A DNA stretch of 64,000 bases, from the NCBI RefSeq assembly GCF_002001085.1, contig NZ_MUNU01000010.1:1-64000 (forward strand). The letters run 5' to 3'. The notes below the pieces were generated by a model. It did not search any database. It worked only from the letters and a program-made list of their open reading frames with translations, and was not told the DNA's origin. Positions within the stretch are counted from its first letter, which is position 1; each line of letters begins with the position of its first letter. The position numbers were made by a program, and so were the translations under genes. Shown here piece after piece: positions 25,701-35,540 of this stretch. Source of the stretch: Rhodanobacter sp. B05 (GTDB taxonomy: Bacteria > Pseudomonadota > Gammaproteobacteria > Xanthomonadales > Rhodanobacteraceae).

Positions 25701-27212
25701 CTACGCGCCGGTGATTTGCGGCGTGCGCAGTTGCACGAAGCGATTGGCGATGTCGAGTTCCCACGGATGATCGTAGCGCCGGTGGCGATAACGCCACGAC
25801 GCCATTGCGCTCAAGCTGCGCTTGGCCCAGCGCGGTGAGCGCACGTCTTGCACGGTGGGATAGCGGCAACGCAGCACGGTGACGAAATCATAGATGCGCT
25901 GGCGCAGCTTCTCGCTGAGCCAGGGCGCGTCGGCATGGCAGGCGTAGTCCACCCACTTGCGTTGTGTCCACTCGTCCGGCGTGGAAGGGAAGACCACCGG
26001 CTCGCCATGCAGGTCGAGCAGGGGCGCGGCAGGATGTTTGCCGCGTTCCCGTTCGTGCTTGCTGCTCTCCGGCAGCGGCGTGTAGATGTAGGTGATGATT
26101 TCCGACGCCGGGTTGATCCGCTTCAGCTCGCGGATGAACTCGAAGGTCAGCTCGGTTTCTTCTTCGGTGTTCACCGGCGGCGCCAGCATGAAAGAGAACT
26201 CGGGAATCACGCCGTGGCGCCGGCACAGCTCGGCCACCGCCAAGGTCTGGTCCGGGCGCGTGCCCTTGCGGATTTCCTTCAGCATCGCGCCGCTGGGTGA
26301 CTCGGCACCGATATAGGCCATGCGCAGTTTGCTCCTGCGCACCAGTTCCCAGGTGCTTTCGGAAAGCTTGAGCAGGGCATCGGCGCGCGCGAAGCACCAC
26401 CAGGGCATTTCGAGCCGGGCCATGATCTCGAGCATCGGGATCATGTCCTGCTCGCGATCGAAGAAGTTGTGGTCGTAGAACAGGATGGAATCGGCACCGA
26501 GTTCGTACTTGAGATAATTCAGTTCGCGTTCGAGCCGCTCGGTCGCCGGCAGCGAGGTCGCGCCGCCGAACATCGCCGCTACGCCGCAGAACGTGCAACG
26601 GAAGCGGCAGCCGATCGAGGCCTGGTGCACGGCCGTGCGGCGCCCGAGAAAGGTGCTGGCGAGATACTTGTCCGGATCGCCCAGCTTTTCATACGGCAGC
26701 ACCAGCGAGGGATCGCCGTGCTGGAAGCGGCGATTGGGGTTGTGCACGATCTCGCCGGCGCGACGCCAGGACAGGCCGCCGATCCTGGCCAGCGCCTCGT
26801 CATCGCCACCGCGGCCCAGCGCCGACACCAGTTCGACCAGGCTTTCCTCGCCCTGCCCGCGCACTGCGTAATCCACATACGGCGCCGCCAGCGTGGTGTC
26901 GGTGTAGAGCGTGGGGAAGTAACCGCCCCAGATGATCGACATCGACGGATAACGCTCGCGGATCGCCTTCGACACGGCGATCGCCGGCGCCAGCTGCGGG
27001 CCGCCCATGATGCCGATGCCGACGGCGTCGTAGTGTCGTTCCCCGGCCGCGGCCAGGGTCGCGTCCACCAGCTCCCGATCGATATTGCCATCCACGATGC
27101 GGCTGTCGCCGAAGCGGTCCAGCGCGGCGGCCAGGTTCAGCAGCGACAGCGGAAAGCGCGGACGCGTGGTGACCGTCGGGTTGACCAGCAATGTGTTGGG
27201 ACGATGAGTCAT
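25701..27212 (-). CDS. Cobalamin-binding radical SAM protein (second copy in locus)
   Basis: A 503-residue protein. N-terminal B12-binding domain (about 1-150: TLLVNPTV, DAVGIGIMGGPQLAPAIAVS, IIWGGYFPTLYTDTTL, VDYAVRGQGEESL). Radical SAM core with GCRFRCTFC (Cys202, 206, 209), then ELGADSILFYDHNFFDRE and MAYIGAESPSGAMLKEIRKGT. It resembles the B12-radical SAM group that includes BchE-like and methylating enzymes. It sits inside the polysaccharide operon between a methyltransferase and a glycosyltransferase, so a modified sugar or lipid carrier is a possible substrate. It differs in sequence from the + strand copy at 18143, so the two are unlikely to be a recent duplication. Confidence 0.9.
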   Translation of the reverse strand: MTHRPNTLLVNPTVTTRPRFPLSLLNLAAALDRFGDSRIVDGNIDRELVDATLAAAGERHYDAVGIGIMGGPQLAPAIAVSKAIRERYPSMSIIWGGYFPTLYTDTTLAAPYVDYAVRGQGEESLVELVSALGRGGDDEALARIGGLSWRRAGEIVHNPNRRFQHGDPSLVLPYEKLGDPDKYLASTFLGRRTAVHQASIGCRFRCTFCGVAAMFGGATSLPATERLERELNYLKYELGADSILFYDHNFFDREQDMIPMLEIMARLEMPWWCFARADALLKLSESTWELVRRSKLRMAYIGAESPSGAMLKEIRKGTRPDQTLAVAELCRRHGVIPEFSFMLAPPVNTEEETELTFEFIRELKRINPASEIITYIYTPLPESSKHERERGKHPAAPLLDLHGEPVVFPSTPDEWTQRKWVDYACHADAPWLSEKLRQRIYDFVTVLRCRYPTVQDVRSPRWAKRSLSAMASWRYRHRRYDHPWELDIANRFVQLRTPQITGA

Positions 27213-27227
27213 CGGACGTCTCTGATT

Positions 27228-27926
27228 TCAGGCGAGCCGGCGCAGCTGGAACACCAGCGCCACCGGAACCTCCAGCGCCGTGCGGTCGAAGTGCGCACCG
27301 GCGGGGATGTCGGCCGGATCGAGCATCGGTTCCAGCACGCGTTCGATCGCCAGTCCGAGCGCGGTGCAGGCCGCATGCCAGTGGCTGTACAGATGCTGCG
27401 TATGTCGCACGGCGTAGTGCCGGTCGCCGGCCTTGAAATCGCGCCGCCAGCCCAGCGCGTGTCCGATCGGATGCACGTCGCTGCACAGCAACGTGCCGCC
27501 GGGCCGGGTCACCCGCTGCAGTTCGGCGAGCGACTGGTGCAGGTTGTCGAGATGTCCGACGACCAGGGCACAGATCGTCAGGTTCGCCCGCGCATCCGGA
27601 ACCGGCAGTGCGGCCACGCTGCCCTGGATCAGATCCACTTCGGCATCGGGTTGAAATGCGGCCAGCTCGGCGCCGGCACGCACGAGCATCTGCGGCGAAA
27701 GATCCACACCGATCACGCGCGCCGCGCCACGCTGCAGCGCATGCAACATGTAGCGTCCGCTGCCGCAGCCGACGTCGAGCACCGCCTGTCCCGGCAGATC
27801 CTCGGGCATCAGGGCGAGCATCGCGCGCTGCTCGGCCTGCATCACCGGATTGTGCGCATGCGCCGGATAGCCGGGTGCCCACAACGCGTAGGCCTCCGCA
27901 GGTGCGAGGATCGGCGGGCGTGTCAT
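27228..27926 (-). CDS. SAM-dependent methyltransferase
   Basis: A 232-residue class I methyltransferase with motif I AVLDVGCGSGRYMLHAL (about residues 52-68), the acidic VIGVDLSPQML, and TRPGGTLLCSDVHP. It looks like the UbiE/Methyltransf_11 group. The ATG at 27926 shares its A with the stop of the amidohydrolase gene (TGATG), a sign of coupled translation; ATG at 27935 is an alternative. One of three or four methyltransferases in this 10-kb stretch. The acceptor is unknown; O-methylation of a sugar is the simplest guess. Confidence 0.87.
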   Translation of the reverse strand: MTRPPILAPAEAYALWAPGYPAHAHNPVMQAEQRAMLALMPEDLPGQAVLDVGCGSGRYMLHALQRGAARVIGVDLSPQMLVRAGAELAAFQPDAEVDLIQGSVAALPVPDARANLTICALVVGHLDNLHQSLAELQRVTRPGGTLLCSDVHPIGHALGWRRDFKAGDRHYAVRHTQHLYSHWHAACTALGLAIERVLEPMLDPADIPAGAHFDRTALEVPVALVFQLRRLA

Positions 27927-29158
27927 CAGTAGCATCGCGCTAGGATGGCGAGATCGCGCTCGCCCTCGTTCCGTTTGACGCTCAGTTCGAGCCCGGGTTC
28001 GAGCGCAATCAGGGCGGGATCGGCCAGCAGCGTGGCCAGCAGTTTCGGCCTGCCGTCCAGCGTCACCGGCACGGTGTCCACGCCGGCAGCTGCAAACCAC
28101 TCGGCGAAATCGGGATCGGCAATGCGCGGAACGCCGTCGCGCACCACCGCGCGGATCTGGTTGCGCTCGATGCCCACCAGGCTGCGGTGTTCATCGCCGC
28201 CACGGTCCTCAACCACCACCAGATCCGCCGGCGCACCCGGCCCGAGGCTGCCGCGCAACGGCAGACGCAGGATGCGTGCCGCGTCGACCGTGGCCAGTTC
28301 AAGCAACGGCGCGGCGCCGAGTTCGCCGCGCGCCGCGATGCCACGCATTTCCTCCAGCAGATCGCGCGCGCCGCTGAGCCGCGAGTCGCTGCCCAGTGCC
28401 AACCGGCCGGCCGCGTGCAGACGCCGGGGATCGAGCGAGCGGCCAAGCAGGGCGCGATTGCTGGTCGGACACCAGATCACCGCGGCATCGCTGGCGATCA
28501 CCCGGTCGATGTCCTGCTCACGCAACCCCACGCCATGGATCAGCACGCTGTTGGCTGCCAGACATCCCAGTCGATCGAGCTCGGCCAGTTCGGCCTGCGC
28601 GGTCGCATCGGTGCCTTCGGCCAGATGGATCAGCCAGGGGCGATCGGCCGGCGTGGCGGCAAAGCTCTGCTGGACCGGTGGGCCATAACCGGGCCAGCCG
28701 AGTGCGTAACTCCAGCCGTAATTGCGCAGCAGGCTGACGGGAAAATTGGTCGCGTCGAGCGCCGGATGCCAAGGGTCGTGATGCGCCACGCAGGTAGTGC
28801 CAGCGAGCAGGTTCTTCAGCGCGCCGTGCCATAGCCGCAAGGCCTTCGACACCTGCAATGCGGCGGCCACAGCCGGTTCCTCGAAATGCACCTGGAACGC
28901 TTCGATCCAGGCGTAGCTGTTGGGAAACGGTGCGCCGGCTTTCAGGGGCGGCACGGTATTGACGTGCAGATGTTCGTGCGCGTTGATCAGGCCGGGAAAA
29001 ATCAGGTGATCGCGCAGATCGACCCGATACGCCCGCGCCGCCAGCGATGAGCCGATCCGCCCTCCGCGTATTGGCAGCGGCGCGCGCGAGCAGTTGGCCG
29101 AGGTGACCGATACCGCACGGCACAGGCTGACGTCCATCGCGGCCTGGAGGATGTCCAC
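27926..29158 (-). CDS. Metal-dependent amidohydrolase family protein
   Basis: A 410-residue member of the amidohydrolase superfamily (TRZ/ATZ, cytosine-deaminase-like subgroup). The metal ligands are visible in order: HxH in PGLINAHEHLHV (about residues 60-66), His in WLIHLAEGTD, His in LIHGVGL, and Asp in LGSDSRLSG. The N- and C-terminal strands form the small composite beta-sandwich. Such enzymes deaminate or deamidate rings, or hydrolyse cyclic amides. Inside a surface-polysaccharide operon this is unusual; it might act on an amino-sugar derivative, but that is a guess. The stop is coupled to the next methyltransferase by TGATG. Confidence 0.87.
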   Translation of the reverse strand: MDILQAAMDVSLCRAVSVTSANCSRAPLPIRGGRIGSSLAARAYRVDLRDHLIFPGLINAHEHLHVNTVPPLKAGAPFPNSYAWIEAFQVHFEEPAVAAALQVSKALRLWHGALKNLLAGTTCVAHHDPWHPALDATNFPVSLLRNYGWSYALGWPGYGPPVQQSFAATPADRPWLIHLAEGTDATAQAELAELDRLGCLAANSVLIHGVGLREQDIDRVIASDAAVIWCPTSNRALLGRSLDPRRLHAAGRLALGSDSRLSGARDLLEEMRGIAARGELGAAPLLELATVDAARILRLPLRGSLGPGAPADLVVVEDRGGDEHRSLVGIERNQIRAVVRDGVPRIADPDFAEWFAAAGVDTVPVTLDGRPKLLATLLADPALIALEPGLELSVKRNEGERDLAILARCY

Positions 29159-29162
29159 GGCT

Positions 29163-30050
29163 TCAGCGCCTCCGCATCACGATCAGGAAATGGTCGCCCA
29201 TGTCGCGCAGCAGCGGCATTGCGCCGAAGCGGTCGTCGAGCCGGCCCAGCCGCTCGCACCAGCGACGCCGGCGCCGGTAGTAATCGACCAGGTAAGGCGG
29301 CGGCATGAACAGGCTCAGCGCGCGATAGCTCTCAAGCGAAAAGTGTTCGGCGAACGCGCGGTAGAACTCGCGCGGCAGGTAGTAATAAGTCCAGATCGTC
29401 TGCTGGTTCATCCCCACCGCCGTCGCGCCGCGCGCGGCACGCACGCCGGCCCGCCTGAAGCGGCCGCGCAGCGCGTAATGACCCAGTTCCCACGGGCAGA
29501 TCCGGCCCATCACCGAGAACACCAGGCTGCCGCCGGGACGCAGCAGGCGCGCGCATTCGGCCGCGACGGCGCCAAGGTCCGGCGCGCAATTCAGCGGGCC
29601 GAAATTCGAATAGATGCAGTCGAAGCCGCCCTCGAGTTGGTCGAGCTGCTGCACGCCCAGATGTGCCGCCGTGACACGGGATTGCAGGCCCGCAGCTTCG
29701 GCGCGCGCCCGCGTGCGCTCGACCATCCGCAGCGACCAGTCGGTGGCCACCACGTGGAAACCGCGCCGCGCGAATTCGAGCGCGTCGATGCCGGTGCCGC
29801 ATCCCAGATCGAGCAGGCGGGCACCGGCTTGAAGCCTGCTGTGCACGGCATCCCACAGGGTCAGCCGCATGCGCTGGATCAGTTCGTTGTTGCCACGCGG
29901 GCCGTCGTAGTCGGCGGCGACACTGTCGAAGGCGCGCTGCGTTTCGAGCAGCTGCGCCTCGTTCAACGGCGCATTGCGCTGGCGACGCGATGGCGCGTTC
30001 GCGGCAGCCACCTCCACGTGCACGACTTCAAGCTTGTGTTGCCCGTTCAT
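29163..30050 (-). CDS. SAM-dependent methyltransferase
   Basis: A 295-residue class I methyltransferase. The N-terminal part has TQRAFDSVAADYDGPRGNN, then motif I RLLDLGCGTGIDALEFARRG, FDCIYSNFGPLNC and RPGGSLVFSVMG. The C-terminal about 100 residues are basic and helical. The ATG at 30050 has GGAG 6 nt upstream and is preferred; 30062 and starts further upstream are open. A 149-bp gap (30051-30199) separates it from the Wzz gene with nothing recognisable in it. It lies 4 bp from the amidohydrolase start. Confidence 0.85.
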   Translation of the reverse strand: MNGQHKLEVVHVEVAAANAPSRRQRNAPLNEAQLLETQRAFDSVAADYDGPRGNNELIQRMRLTLWDAVHSRLQAGARLLDLGCGTGIDALEFARRGFHVVATDWSLRMVERTRARAEAAGLQSRVTAAHLGVQQLDQLEGGFDCIYSNFGPLNCAPDLGAVAAECARLLRPGGSLVFSVMGRICPWELGHYALRGRFRRAGVRAARGATAVGMNQQTIWTYYYLPREFYRAFAEHFSLESYRALSLFMPPPYLVDYYRRRRRWCERLGRLDDRFGAMPLLRDMGDHFLIVMRRR

Positions 30051-30199
30051 ATCGATCTCCATGCCGCCGCAAGTCAACCCGTGACAGTCAGGGCCAGCTT
30101 CCGGTCGATCCGTGGCATTCCTCTCGGCACGTTCATTCATCTGCCTGGTGAGTGCCGCCATCGGCCGCTTTGGTTGAATGCGACCGGTCGACAACGGCA

Positions 30200-31024
30200 C
30201 TACGCACGCACCCGGCGCCGCAAGGCGTTTCGCGCCAGCGCGGCCAACCCGGCCAGGAAGGCCCCGAACAGGATGCCGGCGCCCCAGATCAAAGCCAGAT
30301 TCGGGGATGCCCTCTTCTCGGGAACATAGACCGATCCCAGCAGCGACGTCTCATACGTGTACGTGGTACTGAGGCGATCAACGAGATCGCTTCTAGACAG
30401 CTCCAGGCTACGGATCTCCGTGTTCTTGCTGGTCAGCAACACACTGGCGAGCAGCGGGTCCTGGAGCCCCTTGCCGGCGGGCGCGACGGCCTGCTGCAGG
30501 CGATCCCGCTCGGCCTGCGCATCGCGCAGATCGGCCTGGATCTGACCAAGACGCGCGCGCGCCAGCTTCAGCGGCGTGGCCTCAAGCTGCTGGTGAATGG
30601 CATGCAGCTGATTGACCGTCGCCAGCGCGAATTGACGAGCCTCTTGCGGTGAATACGCACGCAAACTCATCCGGATCAGCGGGCCAGCGTAAGGCAACGG
30701 ATCCAGCTTCATGCTGCCGCGATAAAGCCTGGCTTCGGCTGAGTCGGGCGAAACGCCGAGGCTGTTCATCACCTCGTTTTCGAATGGCACCATCTGCAGG
30801 CGCTCGAGAACCCGGGCCAGCGACTCGATCTTGAGGTCCTGTCCCGACGGCGCCTGGCCGACCTGCCCGATCTGGATCCAGGCAGTTGCCTCCCATTGGT
30901 TCTTCGCCCGATGCGCGAAGGCATAGGTGCAGATCAGGACCACGACCAGCACGGCCGCAAACCATTTCCACTCGCGCGAGAAGATCCGCCAGAGATCGAT
31001 CAGATAGATTTCGTCTTGTTCCAT
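30200..31024 (-). CDS. Wzz-type polysaccharide chain-length regulator
   Basis: A 274-residue inner-membrane protein. Two transmembrane helices bracket a periplasmic domain: FAAVLVVVLICTYAFAH (about 22-38) and NLALIWGAGILFGAFLAGLAAL (about 242-263). The periplasmic part is helical with a coiled coil (ARARLGQIQADLRDAQAERDRLQQAV). The order IYLIDLWRIFSREWKW before the first helix is standard for Wzz/PCP-1 proteins. It would set the length of the polymer made by the Wzy-like protein next door. No tyrosine-kinase domain is attached, which points to an O-antigen-like or PCP-1 system. Confidence 0.87.
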   Translation of the reverse strand: MEQDEIYLIDLWRIFSREWKWFAAVLVVVLICTYAFAHRAKNQWEATAWIQIGQVGQAPSGQDLKIESLARVLERLQMVPFENEVMNSLGVSPDSAEARLYRGSMKLDPLPYAGPLIRMSLRAYSPQEARQFALATVNQLHAIHQQLEATPLKLARARLGQIQADLRDAQAERDRLQQAVAPAGKGLQDPLLASVLLTSKNTEIRSLELSRSDLVDRLSTTYTYETSLLGSVYVPEKRASPNLALIWGAGILFGAFLAGLAALARNALRRRVRA

Positions 31025-31034
31025 GGTTCGGTGC

Positions 31035-32225
31035 TCACTGGAAGGAGGAGGGAGACAGGCTTGCTACGGCCGTTGCGGAAGCACGCCCCGGCCCATCGCC
31101 GGTCGCTTCCTGCAGCCGCCGGTTCGGCAGCCATGCCACGAGGACCTGCATGACCAGACACAGGCCGATGAAACCGACGTTCGTCCACGTGAATGCCTGC
31201 GGCGCGAACGGCGACATCACGCAGACATAGGCAATGCGCAGGAAGATCAGCAGGGAAAACAGCGGCACGGTGCGGCGCAGTCGCCGCACGCTCCACCGCA
31301 ACAGGCCGTACAGCACGAAGATCGCGGCCACCGCGCCGACCGGGCCCAGCGCCATCAGGAACGGAAAGAACTCCGTGCCCACGTTGATGGTCGGCGCGTC
31401 CAGCGGAATATCCGTGCCGGCGGTCACGACGGAGCCATGCAGCGGCACCACCTGGTTGATGAGGAAGCTGGTGTTGGAGTAATGCTTGGCCAGGATCGCG
31501 CTGAAGTTGTAGGGGCCGGCGCTGCCGTACAGCAGCAGCCACTTGAAGCCCAGCGGCAACGCCCGGTACATGGCACTGAAAGGCAGCGTGATGTGATCCA
31601 GCGGTCCGGATCGCAGGATGCCGAGGACAGAGAAAACGCTGCTGCCGGCGAGCCCCAGCAAGCCGACGCTTTTCCACGGCAGCGCTCTTGCCTCGTCCCG
31701 TCGCAACACGATGAGGAGCGCAAACGAGAACACGCTGGCGAACAGCCGGTTGCGGTCGATCACCAGCACCGGGAACAGGAAGCCGATGACGATAAGCGCG
31801 TTGCGCAGCCATCGACTCCTGGCACAGAGCAGCCCGATCGGGGGCAGCACCCAGCACATGTCGGAGACGTGGCGGATGTGCTCGCGGCCACCGGTCATCA
31901 CTGCATACGACGACGGCTTGTCCAGCAGTGGAATCGGGAACAGGGTGAGATCGAGCAGGCAGAACAGGACGATCAGGCCGGCGAAGGCCAGCGCGACGAA
32001 CGCATCGCGGGTCCCCGCGTATTGACGCGCGCGGAACAATGCAGGTCCGGGGACCCTGACGCGCGCCCGCACGTCGAACCACACGATGGCCGTGGCGCTC
32101 GCCGCCAGCAGCAGCAGGCCCGGCAGGTAATCCGCGGGGAGATCGTAGGTGAGCCAGGTCAGCCCGCAAGCCAGCAGGATCGGCAGCCCGAGATACGCCG
32201 AGGGAAGACACAACAGCCGCTTCAT
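31035..32225 (-). CDS. O-antigen polymerase-like membrane protein (Wzy type)
   Basis: A 396-residue protein with about ten hydrophobic helices (for example LGLPILLACGLTWLTY, AFVALAFAGLIVLFCLLDL, LGPVGAVAAIFVLYGLL) and a large periplasmic loop (about 215-300) where polymerases usually have catalytic arginines. Primary sequence of Wzy proteins is poorly conserved, so the call rests on topology and position between Wzz and a GT2 gene, beside Wzx. The ATG at 32225 overlaps the stop of the GT2 gene (ATGA). The C-terminus ends in a Ser/Ala-rich tail. Confidence 0.72.
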   Translation of the reverse strand: MKRLLCLPSAYLGLPILLACGLTWLTYDLPADYLPGLLLLAASATAIVWFDVRARVRVPGPALFRARQYAGTRDAFVALAFAGLIVLFCLLDLTLFPIPLLDKPSSYAVMTGGREHIRHVSDMCWVLPPIGLLCARSRWLRNALIVIGFLFPVLVIDRNRLFASVFSFALLIVLRRDEARALPWKSVGLLGLAGSSVFSVLGILRSGPLDHITLPFSAMYRALPLGFKWLLLYGSAGPYNFSAILAKHYSNTSFLINQVVPLHGSVVTAGTDIPLDAPTINVGTEFFPFLMALGPVGAVAAIFVLYGLLRWSVRRLRRTVPLFSLLIFLRIAYVCVMSPFAPQAFTWTNVGFIGLCLVMQVLVAWLPNRRLQEATGDGPGRASATAVASLSPSSFQ

Positions 32226-33148
32226 GTCGCCCCCGCGGCCGGATGCACGGACGGAAGCCGCAGTTTTGCCAGCACCAGCAGCGCCAGATACGCCAGCATG
32301 TGCAGTGCCAGCGGCCACAACCGCCGTTGCAGGAACGAAATCTTGGCCCCGATGCGGTGCGACTGCGCCAGCAGCAGCGTCCTGTACGGTTCGTCGAACA
32401 GGCAGGCGCGACGCAGCGCGACCTGGCGCGACTCGGCAAGATTGGCGACCCGCGTCGCCGTGTGCCGGGTCTTGCTCAGGTTGCCGCCGTGAATACGGTA
32501 AGCGCATACGCCGGCGTCGATGAAGCCCAGCGCATCCTGCGCCGCCAGCCGCAGGAACAGATCCCAGTCTTCGATGCGCAGGCCCTCGCTCCAGCGCTCG
32601 ACGATGTCGAGCGCGCTCTTGCGGATCAGCGCGACCGGCCCGCCGATGGCCCACTGGCCGATCACCGCGCGACGGATGCCGTCATCGGAGCGATAGAGTT
32701 TCTTGTCGGCGCCGTGCAGATCGCACATGCCGCTGTCGTGGATCTTCCTGCCGTCCTGATCGACGACGATCGAATCGCCGAGCACTACGCCCTTGCCCGG
32801 ATGCGCCAGCAGGTAACGGACCTGCGCGTCGAGTCCGCCGGGCAGCAGATAGTCGTCGCTGGCGCCTGGGCGCAGGAACTCGCCGCTGGCACGCGCCACC
32901 AGTTCGTTCAAGGTCGCCGCGATGCCCCGGTTCTCCCGCCGCACGTACTCGATCGGAAGATCCATGCAGTGCGTCGCCACCCAGTCGGCAATGCGCTCCG
33001 CGGTCGCGTCGGTCGAACCGTCATCGATGATGATCAGCTCCTTGGCCGGGTAGGGATCTTCCAGCACGCTGTCCAGACAGCGCTGCACGAAACGCTCGTG
33101 ATTGAACGCGGGGATCAGCACGGAGACCAGCGGCATCTCGTCGGCCAT
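32222..33148 (-). CDS. Glycosyltransferase family 2 protein
   Basis: A 308-residue GT-A enzyme. It begins PLVSVLIPAFNHERFVQRCLDS, then ELIIIDDGSTDATAERI, ENRGIAATLNEL, and GASDDYLLPGG containing the acidic metal/donor motif. The C-terminal about 70 residues contain a hydrophobic stretch (LALHMLAYLALLVLAKL) that may anchor it to the membrane. It adds one sugar to the repeat unit in the cytoplasm. It starts 2 nt after the flippase stop and overlaps the Wzy-like gene by ATGA. Confidence 0.92.
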   Translation of the reverse strand: MADEMPLVSVLIPAFNHERFVQRCLDSVLEDPYPAKELIIIDDGSTDATAERIADWVATHCMDLPIEYVRRENRGIAATLNELVARASGEFLRPGASDDYLLPGGLDAQVRYLLAHPGKGVVLGDSIVVDQDGRKIHDSGMCDLHGADKKLYRSDDGIRRAVIGQWAIGGPVALIRKSALDIVERWSEGLRIEDWDLFLRLAAQDALGFIDAGVCAYRIHGGNLSKTRHTATRVANLAESRQVALRRACLFDEPYRTLLLAQSHRIGAKISFLQRRLWPLALHMLAYLALLVLAKLRLPSVHPAAGAT

Positions 33149-33150
33149 CG

Positions 33151-34401
33151 TCACAGCCTCCCCAGGTAACGTCGCGCGACCACCACGTTGAAGGCGAGGT
33201 ACAACAGATAGTTGACCGCGAACGCATACATCGCACCGACCACGCCGAAGTGCGCGGTGAACACATAGACCAGCAGCAGATAGGTGCCCGCAAACACGCA
33301 CTCGGACAGCACGAACAGCCGCGTCATGGCCTTGGCCAGCATCAGGTACGACAGCACGAAGGAGGCGATCTTGATCACGTCGCCAAGCAGCTGCGGGCCG
33401 TACAGCGCATTGGCGGCCACGAAGTCCGGAGTGAACAGCAGCCACGTCACCCAGCCGCGCAGCAAATACACGGTGGCCGCCAGCACGATCACCGCCGGCA
33501 GGATGTAGCGGTAGGCCGTGCGCAACTCGGCCAGCAGCGCTTCGCGCGTATGCGTCGACGCCAGCTTGGGCAGGTAGTAGATGTTGATGGCGGTGGTGAG
33601 GAACAGCAGATAGGCGTCCGACACCTTGCTCACCGCCTGCCAGTAGCCGACCTGCTCCCAGCCGAACTGCAGCGCGAGGTGATCGCGCACCGCGATGTTC
33701 ACCAACGGCGGCAGCAGGGCCGAGCTGATCGTCATCACCGAGAATGTCGCCAGCCGCAAGCTCATCTCGCGGTCGTAGCGCATGCGCAGCATGCTGCGTC
33801 GGAAGTACGAGCTGCGCCACCACGCCGGCAGGCCGACGACCAGCCACAGCAGCTGGCTGATCACCAGCGCCAGCAGCGCGCCATACAGATGCAGCCAGCG
33901 CGACAGCCACACCATCACCACGATGCCGACCATCGATCCGAGCACCTGGATGAAGGCCAGCCGGCGCACGTCCATGAAACCGTTGATCACCGCGAGGATG
34001 TAGTTGAGCAGCGCGATGCCGAGCTGGGCGACGGCCAGCAGGCGGATCAGGCCGGCATACTGCGCATCGCCCAGCAGCCACAGCGCAAGCTCGTGGCTGA
34101 AAAGCACGGCGACGCCGCCCATCAGGCAGGACGCGCAGAACGCATACCACAGCGCAGCCGAGAGCAGACGCGCCAGGCGTTCCTGGTCGTCGCGGTATTC
34201 GGCAACGTACTTCACGATGGCTGCGCTGATGCCGCCGCCGGCCAGCACCGCCAGCAGCGACATCAGGCTCATGAACTGGCCGAGCTTGCCCACGCCCTCG
34301 GGGCCGGCGAACCACGCCACCAGCTTGATCGCCACCAGGCCGGCAAGCAGCCGCGCGGCCGTCGCGATGGCGGTGTAGAAGCCGGTGCGCACGATGTTCA
34401 T
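33151..34401 (-). CDS. wzx: Polysaccharide repeat-unit flippase (Wzx/WzxE-like)
   Basis: A 416-residue MOP-superfamily protein with about 12 transmembrane helices. The N-terminal stretch [20 protein letters not shown] and [21 protein letters not shown] is strongly WzxE-like, the group that moves lipid-linked repeat units containing acetamido-dideoxy-hexoses such as Fuc4NAc. That fits the amino-sugar genes upstream. The start at 34401 lies in an ATGA overlap with the aminotransferase stop; ATG at 34410 is possible. Confidence 0.9.
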   Translation of the reverse strand: MNIVRTGFYTAIATAARLLAGLVAIKLVAWFAGPEGVGKLGQFMSLMSLLAVLAGGGISAAIVKYVAEYRDDQERLARLLSAALWYAFCASCLMGGVAVLFSHELALWLLGDAQYAGLIRLLAVAQLGIALLNYILAVINGFMDVRRLAFIQVLGSMVGIVVMVWLSRWLHLYGALLALVISQLLWLVVGLPAWWRSSYFRRSMLRMRYDREMSLRLATFSVMTISSALLPPLVNIAVRDHLALQFGWEQVGYWQAVSKVSDAYLLFLTTAINIYYLPKLASTHTREALLAELRTAYRYILPAVIVLAATVYLLRGWVTWLLFTPDFVAANALYGPQLLGDVIKIASFVLSYLMLAKAMTRLFVLSECVFAGTYLLLVYVFTAHFGVVGAMYAFAVNYLLYLAFNVVVARRYLGRL

Positions 34402-35540
34402 GGCGGGCATTCGAACGACTGGCAGGCGGCGATCACCCGCTCCACCTCGTCATCGCGCAAGGTCGGCCCCATCGGCAGGCTCAACACTTCGTCGTGCAGT
34501 CGTTCGGTCAGCGGCAGCCGGACATGCCGCAGCGACGGATACGCCGGTTGCCGATGCGCCGGCAGCGGGTAATGCACCTGGGTCTGAATGCCGCGCGACT
34601 GCAGGTGCCGCTGCAGCGCATCGCGCCGGGTGCAGCGAAGCACGAACAGGTGCCAGGCGTGCAGTTCTTCGCGCACCACCTGCGGCAGCAGGATCTGCGG
34701 ATGACGGATGCCATCGCGATAACGCCGCGCCACGCGGCGACGCCGCGCGACGTCGTCATTGAGGTACTTCAGTTTCACCCGCAGCATCGCCGCCTGCATT
34801 TCGTCGAGCCGCGAGTTGAGGCCCTGGAACTCGTGGCGATACTTCACGTCGGAACCGTAGTTGCGCAGCGCCGTGATGCGCTGCGCCAGCACGGTGTCGT
34901 CGGTCAGCACCGCGCCACCGTCGCCGAGTGCGCCGAGGTTCTTCGTGGGGAAAAAACTGAAGGCCGCCGCATCGCCGAATGCGCCGGCCTTGCGCCCGTC
35001 GCGCATCGCGCCATGCGCCTGCGCCGCGTCTTCGATCAGCAGCAGCTTGTGCCGCCGGGCCAGCGCCGCCAGCGCAGGCATGTCCGCCAGCTGGCCATAC
35101 AGGTGCACCGCCATGATCGCGCGCGTGCGTGGTCCGATCGCCGCCTTGACGCAGGCTGGATCCAGGTTGAAACTGGCCGCATCGGGTTCCACCGGCACCG
35201 GTACCAGCCGGTTCTCGCTGATCGCCAGAAAGCTGGCAATGAAGGTATTGCCGGGCACGATGACCTCGTCGCCCTCCCCGATCGCGCCGAGTTCCTTGTA
35301 GCCGCGCAGGATCAGCGACAACGCATCCAGCCCGTTGCCCACACCCACGGCATGGCGCACGCCGCCGTACGCGGCGAACTCGCGTTCGAAAGCCACCAGT
35401 TCCTCGCCCAGCACATACCAGCCCGAATCGATGACGCGCGCGGCCGCGGCCTTCAGCTCGTCGGCATGGCGCGCATTGACGTCACGCAGGCTGAGGAAGG
35501 GAACGTCGATCCGGGCGACGTCCATCAGGTCGATCTCCAT
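34398..35540 (-). CDS. PLP-dependent sugar aminotransferase (DegT/DnrJ/EryC1/StrS; FdtB-like)
   Basis: A 380-residue aminotransferase that would convert a dTDP-keto-6-deoxyhexose to its amino sugar. Landmarks: [53 protein letters not shown] (Asp171 to the PLP nitrogen) and [16 protein letters not shown] with Schiff-base Lys200. The WYVLGEEL and NGLDAL patterns are shared with C3-transaminases FdtB/QdtB. With the FdtA-like isomerase at the head of the operon, dTDP-3-amino-3,6-dideoxy-hexose is the likely product. It starts in a TGATG overlap with the GNAT gene. Confidence 0.92.
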   Translation of the reverse strand: MEIDLMDVARIDVPFLSLRDVNARHADELKAAAARVIDSGWYVLGEELVAFEREFAAYGGVRHAVGVGNGLDALSLILRGYKELGAIGEGDEVIVPGNTFIASFLAISENRLVPVPVEPDAASFNLDPACVKAAIGPRTRAIMAVHLYGQLADMPALAALARRHKLLLIEDAAQAHGAMRDGRKAGAFGDAAAFSFFPTKNLGALGDGGAVLTDDTVLAQRITALRNYGSDVKYRHEFQGLNSRLDEMQAAMLRVKLKYLNDDVARRRRVARRYRDGIRHPQILLPQVVREELHAWHLFVLRCTRRDALQRHLQSRGIQTQVHYPLPAHRQPAYPSLRHVRLPLTERLHDEVLSLPMGPTLRDDEVERVIAACQSFECPP

